DNA of 64,000 nucleotides from Aurantiochytrium sp. KH105 (GCA_003116975.1 BGKB01000032.1:248001-312000); one strand, 5' to 3'; counted from the first letter of the stretch, positions 47,346 through 57,558 are shown. Numbers and translations are program-made. The notes: a model not told the origin generated them from the sequence alone.

Positions 47346-47619
47346 CTCATTGCAGCAGCAGCATGCGCCCTTTTCCCATCAGTACCAACCGCATCCTTCA
47401 CTTGTGCATGGTAGATCTCTGCCCGCTGGAGAAGGCCCCTCGACATGGTCGGCGCACAATACATCTCCTAAACAGACGCCGAAGCGCCCTCGCTTTCAGG
47501 ACACTGATCACATGCAGCAGCAGCAGTCTGGGGCTTTGTCAATGGATCATGGCGAGTTCATGGAGGATGTGGTGGACCTGCTCGCGATTGACGATGAGGA
47601 GGATCAGGCGCACGAGTAA
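46588..47619 (+). CDS. KIX-domain, polyglutamine protein (Mediator subunit 15-like)
   Basis: 343 residues from ATG 46588 (the ORF opens three codons earlier at TTG). The N-terminal ~80 residues read as a KIX three-helix bundle: GWQDEARDS, an IIKEIVRNKM helix, LAATIELRCYQNAKSLDEYT and a FLMVMQRFLVMEAKKK helix, the pattern of Mediator subunit 15 KIX domains. The rest is disordered: Pro/Asn/Tyr-rich, then His/Gln-rich with a polyglutamine run of about ten residues coded by a pure CAG tract (about 47311-47342), and an acidic, hydrophobic end (EFMEDVVDLLAIDDEED) like a transactivation or docking segment. It is expected in the nucleus, linking activators to Mediator. It is short for MED15. A CBP/p300-type KIX relative is the main alternative. 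Confidence 0.65.
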
Positions 47620-47890
47620 ATTGTCATTGTTTTTAATATTCAGTCGATCTTTGTACGAAATACTTTGTTTCCTTCTGCTTCTCATTGCTCTGCTAGCACC
47701 TCGAGGAGCTTAGAAAGTGTGGATGACCGCGATGCAAACATTGAGACGACCTGTTTTTTACTGGGTACCACTGAACGAGGTTGAGTTCATTTGTTTGTCC
47801 ATTTGTTTGTTCGTTCGTTCGTTCGTTCATTTTGCTGTCCTTGACGTAGATGAATATAAGGCAAATCACCGCATGCGCGTAGGCTCGTGA

Positions 47891-48475
47891 CTACTGTATT
47901 GCACAAGAGTTGCCGTCGCCGCCATGTTGAGCTGATGTTTTGGCCAAATGCTTTGCTGCACCCTTGAACCGTCGGCGAAAACCAGGAGGCAGATTCGAGC
48001 TTGTCGCGGTCGTATAAGCCCAGTATTCCTCGAGCTCTTCGCCCTCGCGATACTCGCGCATGCAAACAATCTCTTGCATGCATAGTGGGCAAGCGTGCCA
48101 GGCAGACTTGAGTCCACCCTGCGCAGACGTCTTGCGCCAAGGCCCGATGCGATGTTCGCTGATGCAAGCATCGCAAATGCACAAGTGATCGCAAGGAAAG
48201 AGAACCTTTGTGCAGGGCCGCTCATCGCTGGAACAGAGGCAGCAACGTATTGCCTCTGTCTCAAATTTGAGCGTCGCGAGATTGCGGGAATAGGGAGCTC
48301 TGGCAGCGTGATCTCTTGCGAGGCCCAAATAATCTGGTTTCTTCACCTCGTCCTCTATGTACATGAGGTCCATCGTTTCGCTCGGTCCTGCTCGAAGTTC
48401 GTCGTCAATTTCGGCATTCTCACTGTCTTCATACTCTTCATTGTAAAAATCGTCATCGCTCGTTGCGTAGAACAT
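47891..48475 (-). CDS. RING-finger protein (probable E3 ubiquitin ligase)
   Basis: 194 residues from ATG 48475. An acidic N-terminus (about 1-45, Asp/Glu/Tyr-rich) is followed by a C3HC4-type RING at about 78-160: CCLCSSDE, LFPCDHLCICDACI and HACPLCMQEI provide the eight zinc ligands, with a longer than usual insert of about 20 residues before the last pair. The C-terminus is basic (FRRRFKGAAKHLAKT). No membrane segment or substrate domain is visible, so it is a small stand-alone RING protein whose substrate cannot be told. A promoter of 46-bp repeats with CACGTG and TGACGT motifs lies immediately upstream. Confidence 0.82.
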   Translation of the reverse strand: MFYATSDDDFYNEEYEDSENAEIDDELRAGPSETMDLMYIEDEVKKPDYLGLARDHAARAPYSRNLATLKFETEAIRCCLCSSDERPCTKVLFPCDHLCICDACISEHRIGPWRKTSAQGGLKSAWHACPLCMQEIVCMREYREGEELEEYWAYTTATSSNLPPGFRRRFKGAAKHLAKTSAQHGGDGNSCAIQ

Positions 48476-48503
48476 ATCTTGCCGCCCGGGCGCTTGAGAC
48501 GAT

Positions 48504-48601
48504 CACGTGCATGCAACAAAGTCAGACCTCGCTGACGTTTGCGTACTGTCACGTGCATGCAGCAAAGTCAGACCTCGCTGACGTTGGCGTTCTGCCACGT
48601 G
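48504..48601. promoter_or_regulatory. 46-bp tandem repeats with CACGTG and TGACGT boxes
   Basis: CACGTG occurs at 48504, 48550 and 48596, exactly 46 bp apart, and TGACGT at 48533 and 48579, also 46 bp apart. The two full repeat units differ at about five positions. CACGTG is the classical bHLH/bZIP E- or G-box and TGACGT a bZIP core. The array begins 29 bp upstream of the RING gene start codon (minus strand), so it is probably its promoter or early leader. Confidence 0.6.
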
Positions 48602-50291
48602 CCACGATCGGTCAATCCAAACGTTGTCTCTCTTGTCAATGGTTTTTGAGCCAGCCAAAGACTTCTCCTGATTCGAGCAAGCGTCTCGTTTGATAGCAGC
48701 CAGGCTGCTCGTGCTTGAGCGCGCGCGAGCGATTGACCGAGCGAGGGTGATGTTGAGCGCGCGATGGCTTACTTGGTCGCCTGCTCAAGCGCACATATGA
48801 TGCTTTCCCCCCTCGCGCAAGTGGACTGTTTGCTCGTCCAAGATGGATTTTCGACCTCACTTCAGCCAGACCAGAATTCTGTCAATGCCCTGGCGCTCTT
48901 GACTCTTCCAAAACTTGGAGTTCCTCGGTCTAGACACAACCTTTTGGCTCTGCAGATCCTTGCCTGCTACTGCCTTAGACCTGCTCTACGTTTCCCGATT
49001 TATTTTGGCGTTGATGTCGGGCTCAACTCGGCGAATTCTCGAGTCTGCGGACCTCTCGCGTCTTTGCGCAAGCGTGTGCGAACGCACGGCAACGAGAATC
49101 TGTGCTCCGCGTTCTTCCTTTTCCCTCGCGTGGCAAACTTCACCCGACTCCTGGCACAGGCGACCACGCCCTCCACGCACCAGTGCCGGTGTCCTTTTTC
49201 CGGTATCGCTCGCGAGGTTCTTTGGACAAAGTTCGCACAAGCCACGGGCCGCTGCGCGTTGTTTGAGGCCCCGGAGGTCCTCGCCGATCGCGGGAGCAGC
49301 GGGCTGGTACTCCAAGACCGCTCGGAACCTTTTGCGATTCTCAGTGTCTTTGGTCGTGGCCAGCCGCTGCCGTGGCCAATGGTCCGCTCAACGGATCAAT
49401 GACTCGGAAAGGCTTATGAAAGGGGACGTCGCCGCTGCAACATGTTGGCGAAGGCGGGGTAGAACGAGAAGTTCCGCGATCGCATCGGACACACATGTGC
49501 CGACTAAGAGGATAGCGGTGGCGGCGGCGGCAGCAGCAGCAGTGTTAGCACCTTCCTGTCGGTAGCCATTTCATTCTACAGGCTGGTCAGGGTTTTTAGA
49601 CTCTGAGACGCTCGCTCTCACATGAGTGGTTCCTCCGTCCAAACGTGATTTTCGTGGCGCAAGGGTATAGCCTCGCTCGCTCCTTGCTGGGAGTCGCTCG
49701 CTGTCGCTTGCACGTTTTGTTCGCTTGGGCGGGCGGATGGTCTGATGCAGACGGACAAACGGGACATGGCGTAGACCTACTTTTTTTTATTTTATGCCGA
49801 ATCCTCATTTATTTTTCAACTGTATAGGCCTATAGCCACGCACAAATGCAAAGGGCGTGACACATGGCTGACAGATTTCCATCATATCACACATAGTGCA
49901 GTGCCACTATGCAGAGAGGGGCGCGAATTTCGAGCACGCACGCAATTTGACCCCCCCTCTCACCAATGAGTCAGTCCTTTGTCCGGACTCCTATAATGGA
50001 GAGACGCTGCGCATTGAGTTTGCACCCGAGAGACTTGTCCAAAGAGCACCGTCGACCTCTCTCAAAGGATTTTACCACGTGATCCGGTCTCTGACGTGAG
50101 TCGAGGTTTCTGCCTTCGGCCTGGTAGTGAGCTCACTAGCCGTCATCACTGCAACATGAAGCAGCAAAAGCTAACGGACTTTTCTCTCTATCCCACCTCG
50201 CCTCGACCCTCCCCCTTGCTCCACCCCTTTTTTCCTGGGACTCGCGAGGCCCTCGGACGGAGCAAACCTTGAAAGTCGCAACCAGGAAACG
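48602..50291. other. Intergenic, no supported gene
   Basis: About 1.7 kb. Two overlapping plus-strand ORFs near 48764-49565 (about 212 and 216 codons) lack domains and share no protein-like feature. There is a GGC/GCA run at about 49518-49543. The last ~200 bp are the leader of sulfotransferase 1. Confidence 0.4.
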
Positions 50292-51824
50292 ATGAGTGGC
50301 GAGCGCGCGGCGCGGGGGCGATCGAGTCATACCGTTCGACCCAGACCGGAGGCGACTGAATATGCGAAACTCGACGCATCCAAGCCTGGCGTCCAAAAGA
50401 ATCTCAAGGACGCATCGACAGAAAGAGACGAGGACTTGCAAAAGCAAAAAGGCTGGACTACAGGACAATTAAGAGTCGCCGTCAAGTCGCTTAGTCTCGC
50501 AGTCGCTGTGCTTTTGTGTCTCGTATTATACCTCTCCGGGCAAACAAGATCTGGGTCCTGGATCCAAGCGAGCTCTTCCGAGGTTCTGTACGCTGACACT
50601 ACGGAGCATCACAGGGACCGGGCCCAGGCCACGCATCAGAGCGAATGGGACTCTGGGAGCAGTGCTGGGCAACAGCAAAACCAGGTCGGGACCATGCCGC
50701 CTCAGGGGTCGGGACACGATGCGCCTACTGTCACGTCGCCAACGCGACAAGGGAATCTACGAACACAGGCAAAAATGTCCAAGAATGGCATCGCTGCTCA
50801 CCCAAGTCATCCTGAAGAGAGAGCAAAAAGTAAGTCCGAAAGAAGTCCTGTCACGACGCCGAAGAATGTGAAGACAGTCAATGCTGTTCCGTCCGAGCCG
50901 AGACGAGATTCTCGCGTGATGTTTCTACCGCTTGAAAAACGTGGCAAAGACGGCTTTCGCGTCATTCACATCCCCAAAACGGCAGGCGAACTCTTTACGA
51001 CCTTTGCTCGTCGGCATGTTTCCCCGAACGAGAAAAGAGAATGGGACGAAGACTGCTTGCTAGGCAGAACCACACGCTGGGCTTCGTACGATCCTGAGGT
51101 CGACTTTGCAGCATCTTTTTTTCGCTCTCCACAAGAGCACGTCCTCTCCCAATACTTTCAGTGTCTGCATGGGTGGGGAGGCATGTACGAGAGGGAGATT
51201 CGTCAATTTCCTCGTTCCGTGCCCAAGAATAGCCTCGAAATGGCAGAAATTCGAATGACACGTGGAGTCTACTCGAGCAGCACAAGTGCCCGTGACAATT
51301 ACGGCAGACTTTACAAGCGAGCCATCGAAGGGATTGACAAGTGGCTCGACTTTTTCCTCGATGGATGGTACATTGAAAAGGGCTACTTTGGCTGCTACCA
51401 CCCGCTGTCCATGCAGGTCCGTGCCATGACGTGCTACGGTCCGTGGGACTGGATGCATGGCATCTTTCAGGAAAAGTATCTCACGCCGGACGTGCCGCAA
51501 GCCATTGCGAACATGCGTTCGCTGTGGTTTGTTGGCATCAAGGAAAAGGTGCACGAGTCGCTGTGCATTTGGGAGTATCAGTACTCTCGGGAGCTTCCCA
51601 CGTATTGCGACTGCAAGAGTGGCTTGAAACGCCCAGCTCTGGAGTCTCATGTTCACGGCGTTCCCAAACACTCTCTTTCAGATCTGTCGGCTTCGCAGCT
51701 GGCCAAGATCGACAGACTCACCGAGGGTGACAAGGAGCTCTACGCGGCCACGGTGGACGAGTTCATGCTGCGTCTTCGTGAAGTGGAAGCCAAGACGGGC
51801 AAACAGATCTTGTGCCCCAAGTAG
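50292..51824 (+). CDS. Type II membrane sulfotransferase, paralogue 1
   Basis: 510 residues from ATG 50292. A short cytosolic tail, a transmembrane anchor at about 65-83 (LSLAVAVLLCLVLYL), a disordered Ser/Gln/Lys-rich stem to about 205, then the catalytic domain. That domain opens with SRVMFLPLEKRGKDGFRVIH and the 5'-phosphosulfate loop IPKTAGE (227-233); the 3'-phosphate-binding element is FFRSPQEHVLSQY (about 276-288). This layout is that of Golgi sulfotransferases that use PAPS to sulfate glycans. Thraustochytrids have sulfated galactan-rich scales, so cell-wall polysaccharide sulfation is a plausible role (inference). The stem is longer and less conserved than in the two downstream paralogues, making this the most diverged of the three. 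Confidence 0.85.
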   Translation: MSGERAARGRSSHTVRPRPEATEYAKLDASKPGVQKNLKDASTERDEDLQKQKGWTTGQLRVAVKSLSLAVAVLLCLVLYLSGQTRSGSWIQASSSEVLYADTTEHHRDRAQATHQSEWDSGSSAGQQQNQVGTMPPQGSGHDAPTVTSPTRQGNLRTQAKMSKNGIAAHPSHPEERAKSKSERSPVTTPKNVKTVNAVPSEPRRDSRVMFLPLEKRGKDGFRVIHIPKTAGELFTTFARRHVSPNEKREWDEDCLLGRTTRWASYDPEVDFAASFFRSPQEHVLSQYFQCLHGWGGMYEREIRQFPRSVPKNSLEMAEIRMTRGVYSSSTSARDNYGRLYKRAIEGIDKWLDFFLDGWYIEKGYFGCYHPLSMQVRAMTCYGPWDWMHGIFQEKYLTPDVPQAIANMRSLWFVGIKEKVHESLCIWEYQYSRELPTYCDCKSGLKRPALESHVHGVPKHSLSDLSASQLAKIDRLTEGDKELYAATVDEFMLRLREVEAKTGKQILCPK

Positions 51825-53015
51825 CGAACGTAGAAGCGTAAAGCCTAACTCTGATATTCGTTGAACCTGAACTTGGGCGAGCAACATGGGCATCAATGAA
51901 GGCGCCAGCCACAGCAATGCTTGGGTTCGTGCCTTCGCTCAGCTGCGTCCGCGCGTAAGCGTAGGTCTCCGCGATACAAAGGTCTCCGCGATACAAAGGT
52001 CTCCTCTTTTGTGTGACGCAAGTTCTTCTATTCCTTTTCACCCCCGAACGCCCACGACGAGGAAGAAAGCAGCTGCAGCTGCAGCCTCTGATGCGCACCT
52101 GACGCTCCAAAGAGGCTCCGCTGAATGAGCAGGAGGGAAGCTTTGCGAGGCGACTGACTGGGCCTGCGTGATCCGCCATCACTCCATCCACTGCCAGCAG
52201 GAGGTCGCGATAGGCTACGGTGGCTTTAGCTAGCACGGACGGGGCCGTGACACCGCTCGTCCGCTGCTCATGCCAGCATGCTTGACGACAGACAGCATGG
52301 CTACCGCCCAAACCCGCTCGCACCCGTGGCTTTCGCTCCGCACCGGCCGCCGGGGCCACCGCAGCCCGCCCCGCCGCGCGCTCCGCTCCCACCGCCGTCT
52401 CCGGCCGAGCCGTGCCCCGCGCCGCCTCGGGCGCCACCAGCGCGGCGAGGTGGGTGCGCTGTGGTGGCTCCTGAGCTGCCAGGTAGATAGATGTGAGCGC
52501 GAAGGGGCTCAGGGAGGCCGCCTCTCCAACCCGGCACACCGCGGCGCCACCGCGCCCGGCCCCGCCCGGACCCGCGAGGCGCGCCAGGGCGAGGCGAGGC
52601 CAGGCGCGGCGAGGCGAGGCGGGAGAGCGAGAGCGCGGCGCCGCAGGCAGGGCGGCTCGCTGCGGCAGCCGCAGTCGGAGACCGGGAGGGACAGCGCGGG
52701 ATGAGGAGGCGCGGGAGGCAGGGCAGGGCATCGCAGGCAGGGCATCGCAGGCAGGGCATCGCAGGCAGGGCATGGCGCGCTGACTGGGACGCGAGCTTCC
52801 CGCTGCAACTCCGACCAGCGTGGTGCAACACGCTGGCGCGTCTGGAGGTTTCGGGCGCTGGCGCGGCAGGCAAAACCCGATCGTGTGCGGAGCGCGAGGC
52901 CGGCCAGCTGCAGACGCTGGGGCTCCGGCTCGGGCCTGCCTGAGGCGGGGAGCTCGTGCGGAGTTGAGCTGCGCGCAAACTGCGGATTGCGAGCAGGTGG
53001 CAGGCAGCAGGGACG
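51825..53015. other. Intergenic between sulfotransferases 1 and 2
   Basis: About 1.2 kb. Contains a short duplicated GGTCTCCGCGATACAAA (about 51963-51999) and a 14-bp tandem repeat CAGGCAGGGCATCG, about four copies at 52717-52773. The last ~180 bp match the sequence in front of paralogue 3. ORFs on both strands are Arg/Ala/Pro-rich artefacts. Confidence 0.5.
52717..52773. repeat. 14-bp tandem repeat (about four copies)
   Basis: The unit GGCAGGGCATCGCA repeats with a 14-bp period. It lies about 250 bp upstream of sulfotransferase 2 and is not present upstream of paralogue 3. Confidence 0.8.
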
Positions 53016-54317
53016 ATGCGGGAGCATGGGAGGAAGCTGAGGCAGCCCAGCGTGAGGTGCATTTCCGTCGCGCTCGCGGTTATCGGCGTGCTCTCGCTCA
53101 CGTTCCTGTGCTTGGTCTCGTGGAGGGCGAGCAGCGTGCCGACGCGCGTGGAGTTTGGCCTCGGGAATGCGAACACCCGGGCCTCCCTTCGATCCCCGGA
53201 AACCCGAGCTTCAATTCATGTCGCAAGCAATGAGCGGGAGAGCGAACGCGAGGTCCCTCGAACTGGGGAAGCGTCTCAGGGTAACGAAGCAACGCAGGCG
53301 CCTGAGAAGACGCAGGCGCCCGAAGCAGCAACGCAGACGCGTCATGAAGTCTCTTCTTCGGTCAAAGGATCGCAGCACTCGCAGAGCGCACGACGAGACT
53401 CTCGCGTGATGTTTTTGCCGCTGGAAAAACGAGGCAAAGACGGCTTTCGCGTCATCCACATCCCCAAAACGGCAGGCGAGCTCTTCATAAACTATGCGCA
53501 AAAGCACGTCGCTCCAGGTGAGAAAAGGGAGTGGGACGAAGACTGCCTGCTGGGCAGAACCAATCGCTGGGCGTCATACGATCCCGAAGTCCATTTCGCG
53601 GCATCCTTTTTTCGCACGCCGCGAGAGCACGTCCTCTCCCAATACTTTCAGTGTGTACACACATGGGGTGGCATGTATGAGAGAGAAATCAAGCAGTTTC
53701 CTCGCTCCGTGCCCAAGGGCAGCCTCGAAAACGCAGAGATTCGAATGTCGCGAAGCACATCGTCCTTTCTGGCAAGGAGTCCGCGCGACACCTATAATAA
53801 GCTTTACAAGCAAACGATTGCAGGGATCGACAAGTGGCTCGACTTCTTTCTCGATGGTTGGTACATTGAGAAAGGCTACTTTGGCTGCTACCACCCGCTG
53901 TCCATGCAGGTCCGTGCCATGACGTGCTACGGTCCGTGGGACTGGATGCACGGCATCTTTCAGGAAAAGTATCTCACACCGGACGTGCCGCAAGCCATTG
54001 CGAACATGCGTTCGCTGTGGTTTGTCGGCATCAAGGAAAAGGTGCACGAGTCGCTGTGCATTTGGGAGTATCAGTACTCTCGCGAGCTTCCCGCGTATTG
54101 CGATTGCAGCAGCGGCGAGGAGCGCCCTGCATTACCAGTAATTCGGCATGGTGTTCCAAAGTCTTCTCTCTCGGATCTATCGGCTGCGCAGCTGGCCAAG
54201 ATCGACAGACTCACCGAGGGTGACAAGGAGCTCTACGCGGCCACGGTGGACGAGTTCATGCTGCGTCTTCGTGAAGTGGAAGCCAAGACGGGCAAACAAA
54301 TCTTGTGCTCAAATTAG
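53016..54317 (+). CDS. Type II membrane sulfotransferase, paralogue 2
   Basis: 433 residues from ATG 53016. Anchor at about 17-38 (SVALAVIGVLSLTFLCLVSW), a short stem with repeated (T)QAPE units (about 88-108), then the catalytic domain with the PAPS loop IPKTAGELF and FFRTPREHVLSQY. From the SRVMFLPLEKRGKDG block to the C-terminus it is very close to paralogue 1, and the last ~170 residues are nearly identical among all three genes. Differences cluster in a short variable loop after NAEIRMS (STSSFLARSP here), which could touch the acceptor sugar. A Golgi lumenal role is expected. Confidence 0.86.
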   Translation: MREHGRKLRQPSVRCISVALAVIGVLSLTFLCLVSWRASSVPTRVEFGLGNANTRASLRSPETRASIHVASNERESEREVPRTGEASQGNEATQAPEKTQAPEAATQTRHEVSSSVKGSQHSQSARRDSRVMFLPLEKRGKDGFRVIHIPKTAGELFINYAQKHVAPGEKREWDEDCLLGRTNRWASYDPEVHFAASFFRTPREHVLSQYFQCVHTWGGMYEREIKQFPRSVPKGSLENAEIRMSRSTSSFLARSPRDTYNKLYKQTIAGIDKWLDFFLDGWYIEKGYFGCYHPLSMQVRAMTCYGPWDWMHGIFQEKYLTPDVPQAIANMRSLWFVGIKEKVHESLCIWEYQYSRELPAYCDCSSGEERPALPVIRHGVPKSSLSDLSAAQLAKIDRLTEGDKELYAATVDEFMLRLREVEAKTGKQILCSN

Positions 54318-55762
54318 TGCATGTAAGTAAAAGCCCAGAAACTGAAATTCAAGGAACTTGTTGTTATTATTCTGCTTTCCTCAAACGATTATCTGCGAGC
54401 TCGGCACAGTTTGACTTTGCTGTAGGCCCGTGGCGTCTGTCTCTCCATCTGCCCAGGCCTCTGTTGCTGCCCGCTGCCCCGCCATCGCGGTTTTAACGGA
54501 CACGTGTTTTCTTTTCCGATGCTCATCTACGTCCCGGAGACTCCCTTCTTTATGCACACGTTTGTGGTGAGCCTCAGCTGAGTGCTCCATTCGTCGAGAC
54601 CATTACTTTGGGGTTACTCAGTAGTGGGACATTACTGGGCACAACTCTTGTCAAAGGACTGTGCTGGATCAGAGGGAAGATTGGTGATGGAAGCTATCAA
54701 GAAAGAGCTCAGCGAGACCAATCTGCGGGATCGCGGCAGCTGGGACAAGGAGCTCGGCCATTCATGATGCCTTAGACCTTAGCGGGCCACCAAAGTGCGC
54801 AAGGACGGGCAAACGCATCCTCACGAGACAAGCAAAGCTGCCAAGGGTACTTCAGGATCCAAGCTCGATCATTGTAGCCTCATACACATCTTCTTTCATA
54901 CTCATTCTCGACATGCGATCGCAAAGAGCAGAGATCGGATCCTTCTCTGCGGATCGTATGGACTTTTTACGGAGCGCGACGACGTCTTCTTCTGCAGCTG
55001 GTTCGTGTATGTCTGCGTCGCTTGCCTCGCCCGCCTCGCTAGCCTGATCGTCGTGAGGGCTTCGTTGTGCGGCAGGGTAGGGGTCTTCGACGGCTTCGTC
55101 TTCAAAAGCATCGCGCCCGCTCGTGCGTGAAGCGCGCCGCTTCTTCGTCCGTCCATCTGCAGCTGCGTTACGTCGATGCAGCTCACACTGCAACCAAGCA
55201 GAAAGGATGACGCTGCGAATGGTTTGACATGGCGTTTTCCCCTCTCCTGCCGCGCCGCCGCCGCCATACCCACCGCCGCCGATCCGCGCTCCACTACCTG
55301 CGACCTCTGTCAGTGGAGGCCACGAGCGAAGCAAACCAAGTCATGGCGAGTGTTGCGTTACGAGTGCTTTACATTGTTCGTCATCGTTCGTCATTCATTC
55401 CAAGCTGCCACGTCCACTCTTGGAGATCTGCGGGACGAACAGGCCACCATCCATGGCATGTGACGTCCACTGTCTGTGTCTGTGCGTAAAAGTGGAGGTG
55501 CAAAAGAAAGCCATGTGTCCAATCCCATGAATAAAGTCGCGTGCACGTACATTTCTGATCCGACATTCACCCGCTCGGTTTCTCTTTCTCGGGTAGGGCG
55601 GGCGCGGCAGGCAAAACCCGATCGCGTGCGGAGCGCGGGGCCGGCCAGCCGCAGGCGCTGGGGCTCTGGCTCGGACCTGCCCGAGGAGGGGAGCTCGCGC
55701 GGGGTCGAGCTGCGCGCAAAATGCGGCAGCGGATGGCGAGCAGGTGGCAGGCGGCAGGGACG
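54318..55762. other. Intergenic between sulfotransferases 2 and 3
   Basis: About 1.45 kb. A possible partial minus-strand gene (54850-55130) is listed separately. The last ~170 bp resemble the region before paralogue 2. Nothing else is supported. Confidence 0.45.
54852..55130 (-). CDS. Possible fragment or exon of an acidic small protein
   Basis: A minus-strand open frame whose C-terminal ~90 residues look protein-like: basic start (TKKRRASRTSGRD), acidic middle (AFEDEAVEDPYP, DADIHEPAAEEDVVALRKK) and a terminal SRMSMKEDVYEATMIELGS. There is no in-frame ATG at a sensible place upstream (the ORF opens at TTG 55334 with low-complexity sequence), so if it is real it needs an upstream exon or is a broken gene. 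No family recognised; low confidence. Confidence 0.2.
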   Translation of the reverse strand, partial: SRTSGRDAFEDEAVEDPYPAAQRSPHDDQASEAGEASDADIHEPAAEEDVVALRKKSIRSAEKDPISALCDRMSRMSMKEDVYEATMIELGS

Positions 55763-56983
55763 ATGCGGGCGCATGGGAGGAAGCTGAGGCAGCCCAGCGT
55801 GAGGTGCATTTCCGTCGCGCTCGCGGTTATGGGCGTGCTCTCGCTCACGTACCTGTGTTTGGCCTCGTGGAGGGCGAGCAGCGTGCAGCCAACGCGCGTG
55901 GAGTTTGGCCTCGGGAATGAGAACACCCGGGCCTCCCTTCGATCCCCGGAAACCCGAGCTTCAATTCATGTCGCAAGCAATGAGCGGGAGAGCGAACACG
56001 AGGTCGCTCGAACTGAGGAAGCATCTCCTGCGGTCAAAGAATCGCAGCACTCGCAGAGCGCACGACGAGACTCTCGCGTGATGTTTCTGCCGCGCGAAAA
56101 ACGAGGCAAAGACGGCTTTCGCGTCATTCACATCCCCAAAACGGCAGGCGAGCTCTTCATAAACTTTGCGCACAAGCACGTTGTTCCAAGTGAGAGAAGG
56201 GAGTGGGACGAAGACTGCCTGCTGGGCAGAACCAATCGCTGGGAGTCATACGACCCCGAAGTTCATTTCGCGGCATCCTTTTTTCGCACGCCGCGAGAGC
56301 ACGTCCTCTCCCAATACTTTCAGTGTGTACACACATGGAGTGGCATATTTGACAGAGAAATGAACAAGTTCCCTCGCTCCGTGCCCAAGGGCAGCCTCGA
56401 AAACGCGGAGATTCAAATGTCGCGATGGTCCTTCCTGTCAAATAGTCCGCGCGACACCTATAATAAGCTTTACAAGCAAACGATTGCAGGGATGGACAAG
56501 TGGCTCGACTTCTTCCTCGATGGATGGTACGTTGAGAAAGGCTACTTTGGCTGCTACCACCCGCTGTCCATGCAGGTCCGTGCGTTGACATGCTACGGTT
56601 CGTGGGACTGGATGCATGGCATCTTTCAGGAAAAGTATCTCACACCGGACGTGCCGCAAGCCATTGCGAACATGCGTTCGCTGTGGTTTGTTGGCATCAA
56701 GGAAAGGGTGCACGAGTCGCTGTGCATTTGGGAGTATCAGTACTCTCGCGAGCTTCCCGCGTATTGCGATTGCAGCAGCGGCGAGAAGCGCCCTGCATTA
56801 CCAGTATTCCGACATGGTGTTCCGAAGTCTTCTCTCTCGGATCTATCGGCTTCGCAGCTGGCCAAGATCGACAGACTCACCGAGGGTGACAAGGAGCTCT
56901 ACGCGGCCACGGTGGACGAGTTCATGCTGCGTCTTCGTGAAGTGGAAGCCAAGACGGGCAAACAGATCTTGTGCCCAAAATAG
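55763..56983 (+). CDS. Type II membrane sulfotransferase, paralogue 3
   Basis: 406 residues from ATG 55763; the ORF has an earlier ATG at 55721, but the later one aligns with the start of paralogue 2 (MRAHGRKLRQPSVRC versus MREHGRKLRQPSVRC). Same anchor (about 17-38), a stem shortened by loss of the QAPE repeats, and an intact catalytic domain with IPKTAGELF and FFRTPREHVLSQY. One change in the first conserved block is LPREKRG in place of LPLEKRG. The variable loop reads RWSFLSNSP. It is closest to paralogue 2, including the upstream 170 bp, so paralogues 2 and 3 arose by the most recent tandem duplication. Confidence 0.86.
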   Translation: MRAHGRKLRQPSVRCISVALAVMGVLSLTYLCLASWRASSVQPTRVEFGLGNENTRASLRSPETRASIHVASNERESEHEVARTEEASPAVKESQHSQSARRDSRVMFLPREKRGKDGFRVIHIPKTAGELFINFAHKHVVPSERREWDEDCLLGRTNRWESYDPEVHFAASFFRTPREHVLSQYFQCVHTWSGIFDREMNKFPRSVPKGSLENAEIQMSRWSFLSNSPRDTYNKLYKQTIAGMDKWLDFFLDGWYVEKGYFGCYHPLSMQVRALTCYGSWDWMHGIFQEKYLTPDVPQAIANMRSLWFVGIKERVHESLCIWEYQYSRELPAYCDCSSGEKRPALPVFRHGVPKSSLSDLSASQLAKIDRLTEGDKELYAATVDEFMLRLREVEAKTGKQILCPK

Positions 56984-57558
56984 ATGTTGCGTCAGTTTGA
57001 TCGGTGAGGAATGTGATTGTGCGCGCACAGAAAGGTGTTCAATGTGCTGACGTCTTCATTCGGGTTTTGTGGTCCTTGTTTTTCTCTTTCATTTCATGCA
57101 GGATGGAAATCTATTTTTGCTCTTTTTGTTGTTCTTGCGGAGAGCTTGTTCAAGCGTCCAATTTCCAGGAAATGTTTGCCAGCGTGACTTTGTCTCGCTC
57201 CGGAACGGTGTCCATTCACGTCTGCACATGAAAGAGCTACCAACCTCGCTTCTTCCTCCTCCCTGAACTCAACGCTAAGTGAAACTCTTGAGCAAAGGTC
57301 GACCACCCTGCTCTCTCGTTACAACGACGAAAAAGACCAGAACTGAAAAGGGATACTGTTCTGTATACCTGTAGTTGCACCTGTATACCTGTACCTGTAC
57401 CTGTACCTGTACCTGTACCTGCGCGTCGTGGAGCAGAACGGTCACCCGTCGCGCTTATCTCGCCTTCGCTTCCCCGCTCTGCGCGAGTCTGCGCGACGCC
57501 AACGTTGGCCCGGTGCGCGCACCCACACGTTCATTCTGGCAAGAGCGCCCTACCCTCC
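56984..57558. other. Intergenic, with CCTGTA hexanucleotide repeat
   Basis: A CCTGTA/ACCTGT tract lies at about 57367-57420, some 140 bp before the next start codon. AT-rich sequence at 57060-57150. No gene seen. Confidence 0.5.

Noticed and set aside
48764-49402. 212-codon ORF between the RING gene and sulfotransferase 1
   Set aside because: No domain or signal peptide, overlapped by a similar-length ORF in another frame; coding status cannot be supported.
51886-53176. Several 100-330-codon ORFs between sulfotransferases 1 and 2
   Set aside because: They translate GC-rich repeats (14-bp units and GCGAGGC runs) on both strands and have no conserved features.
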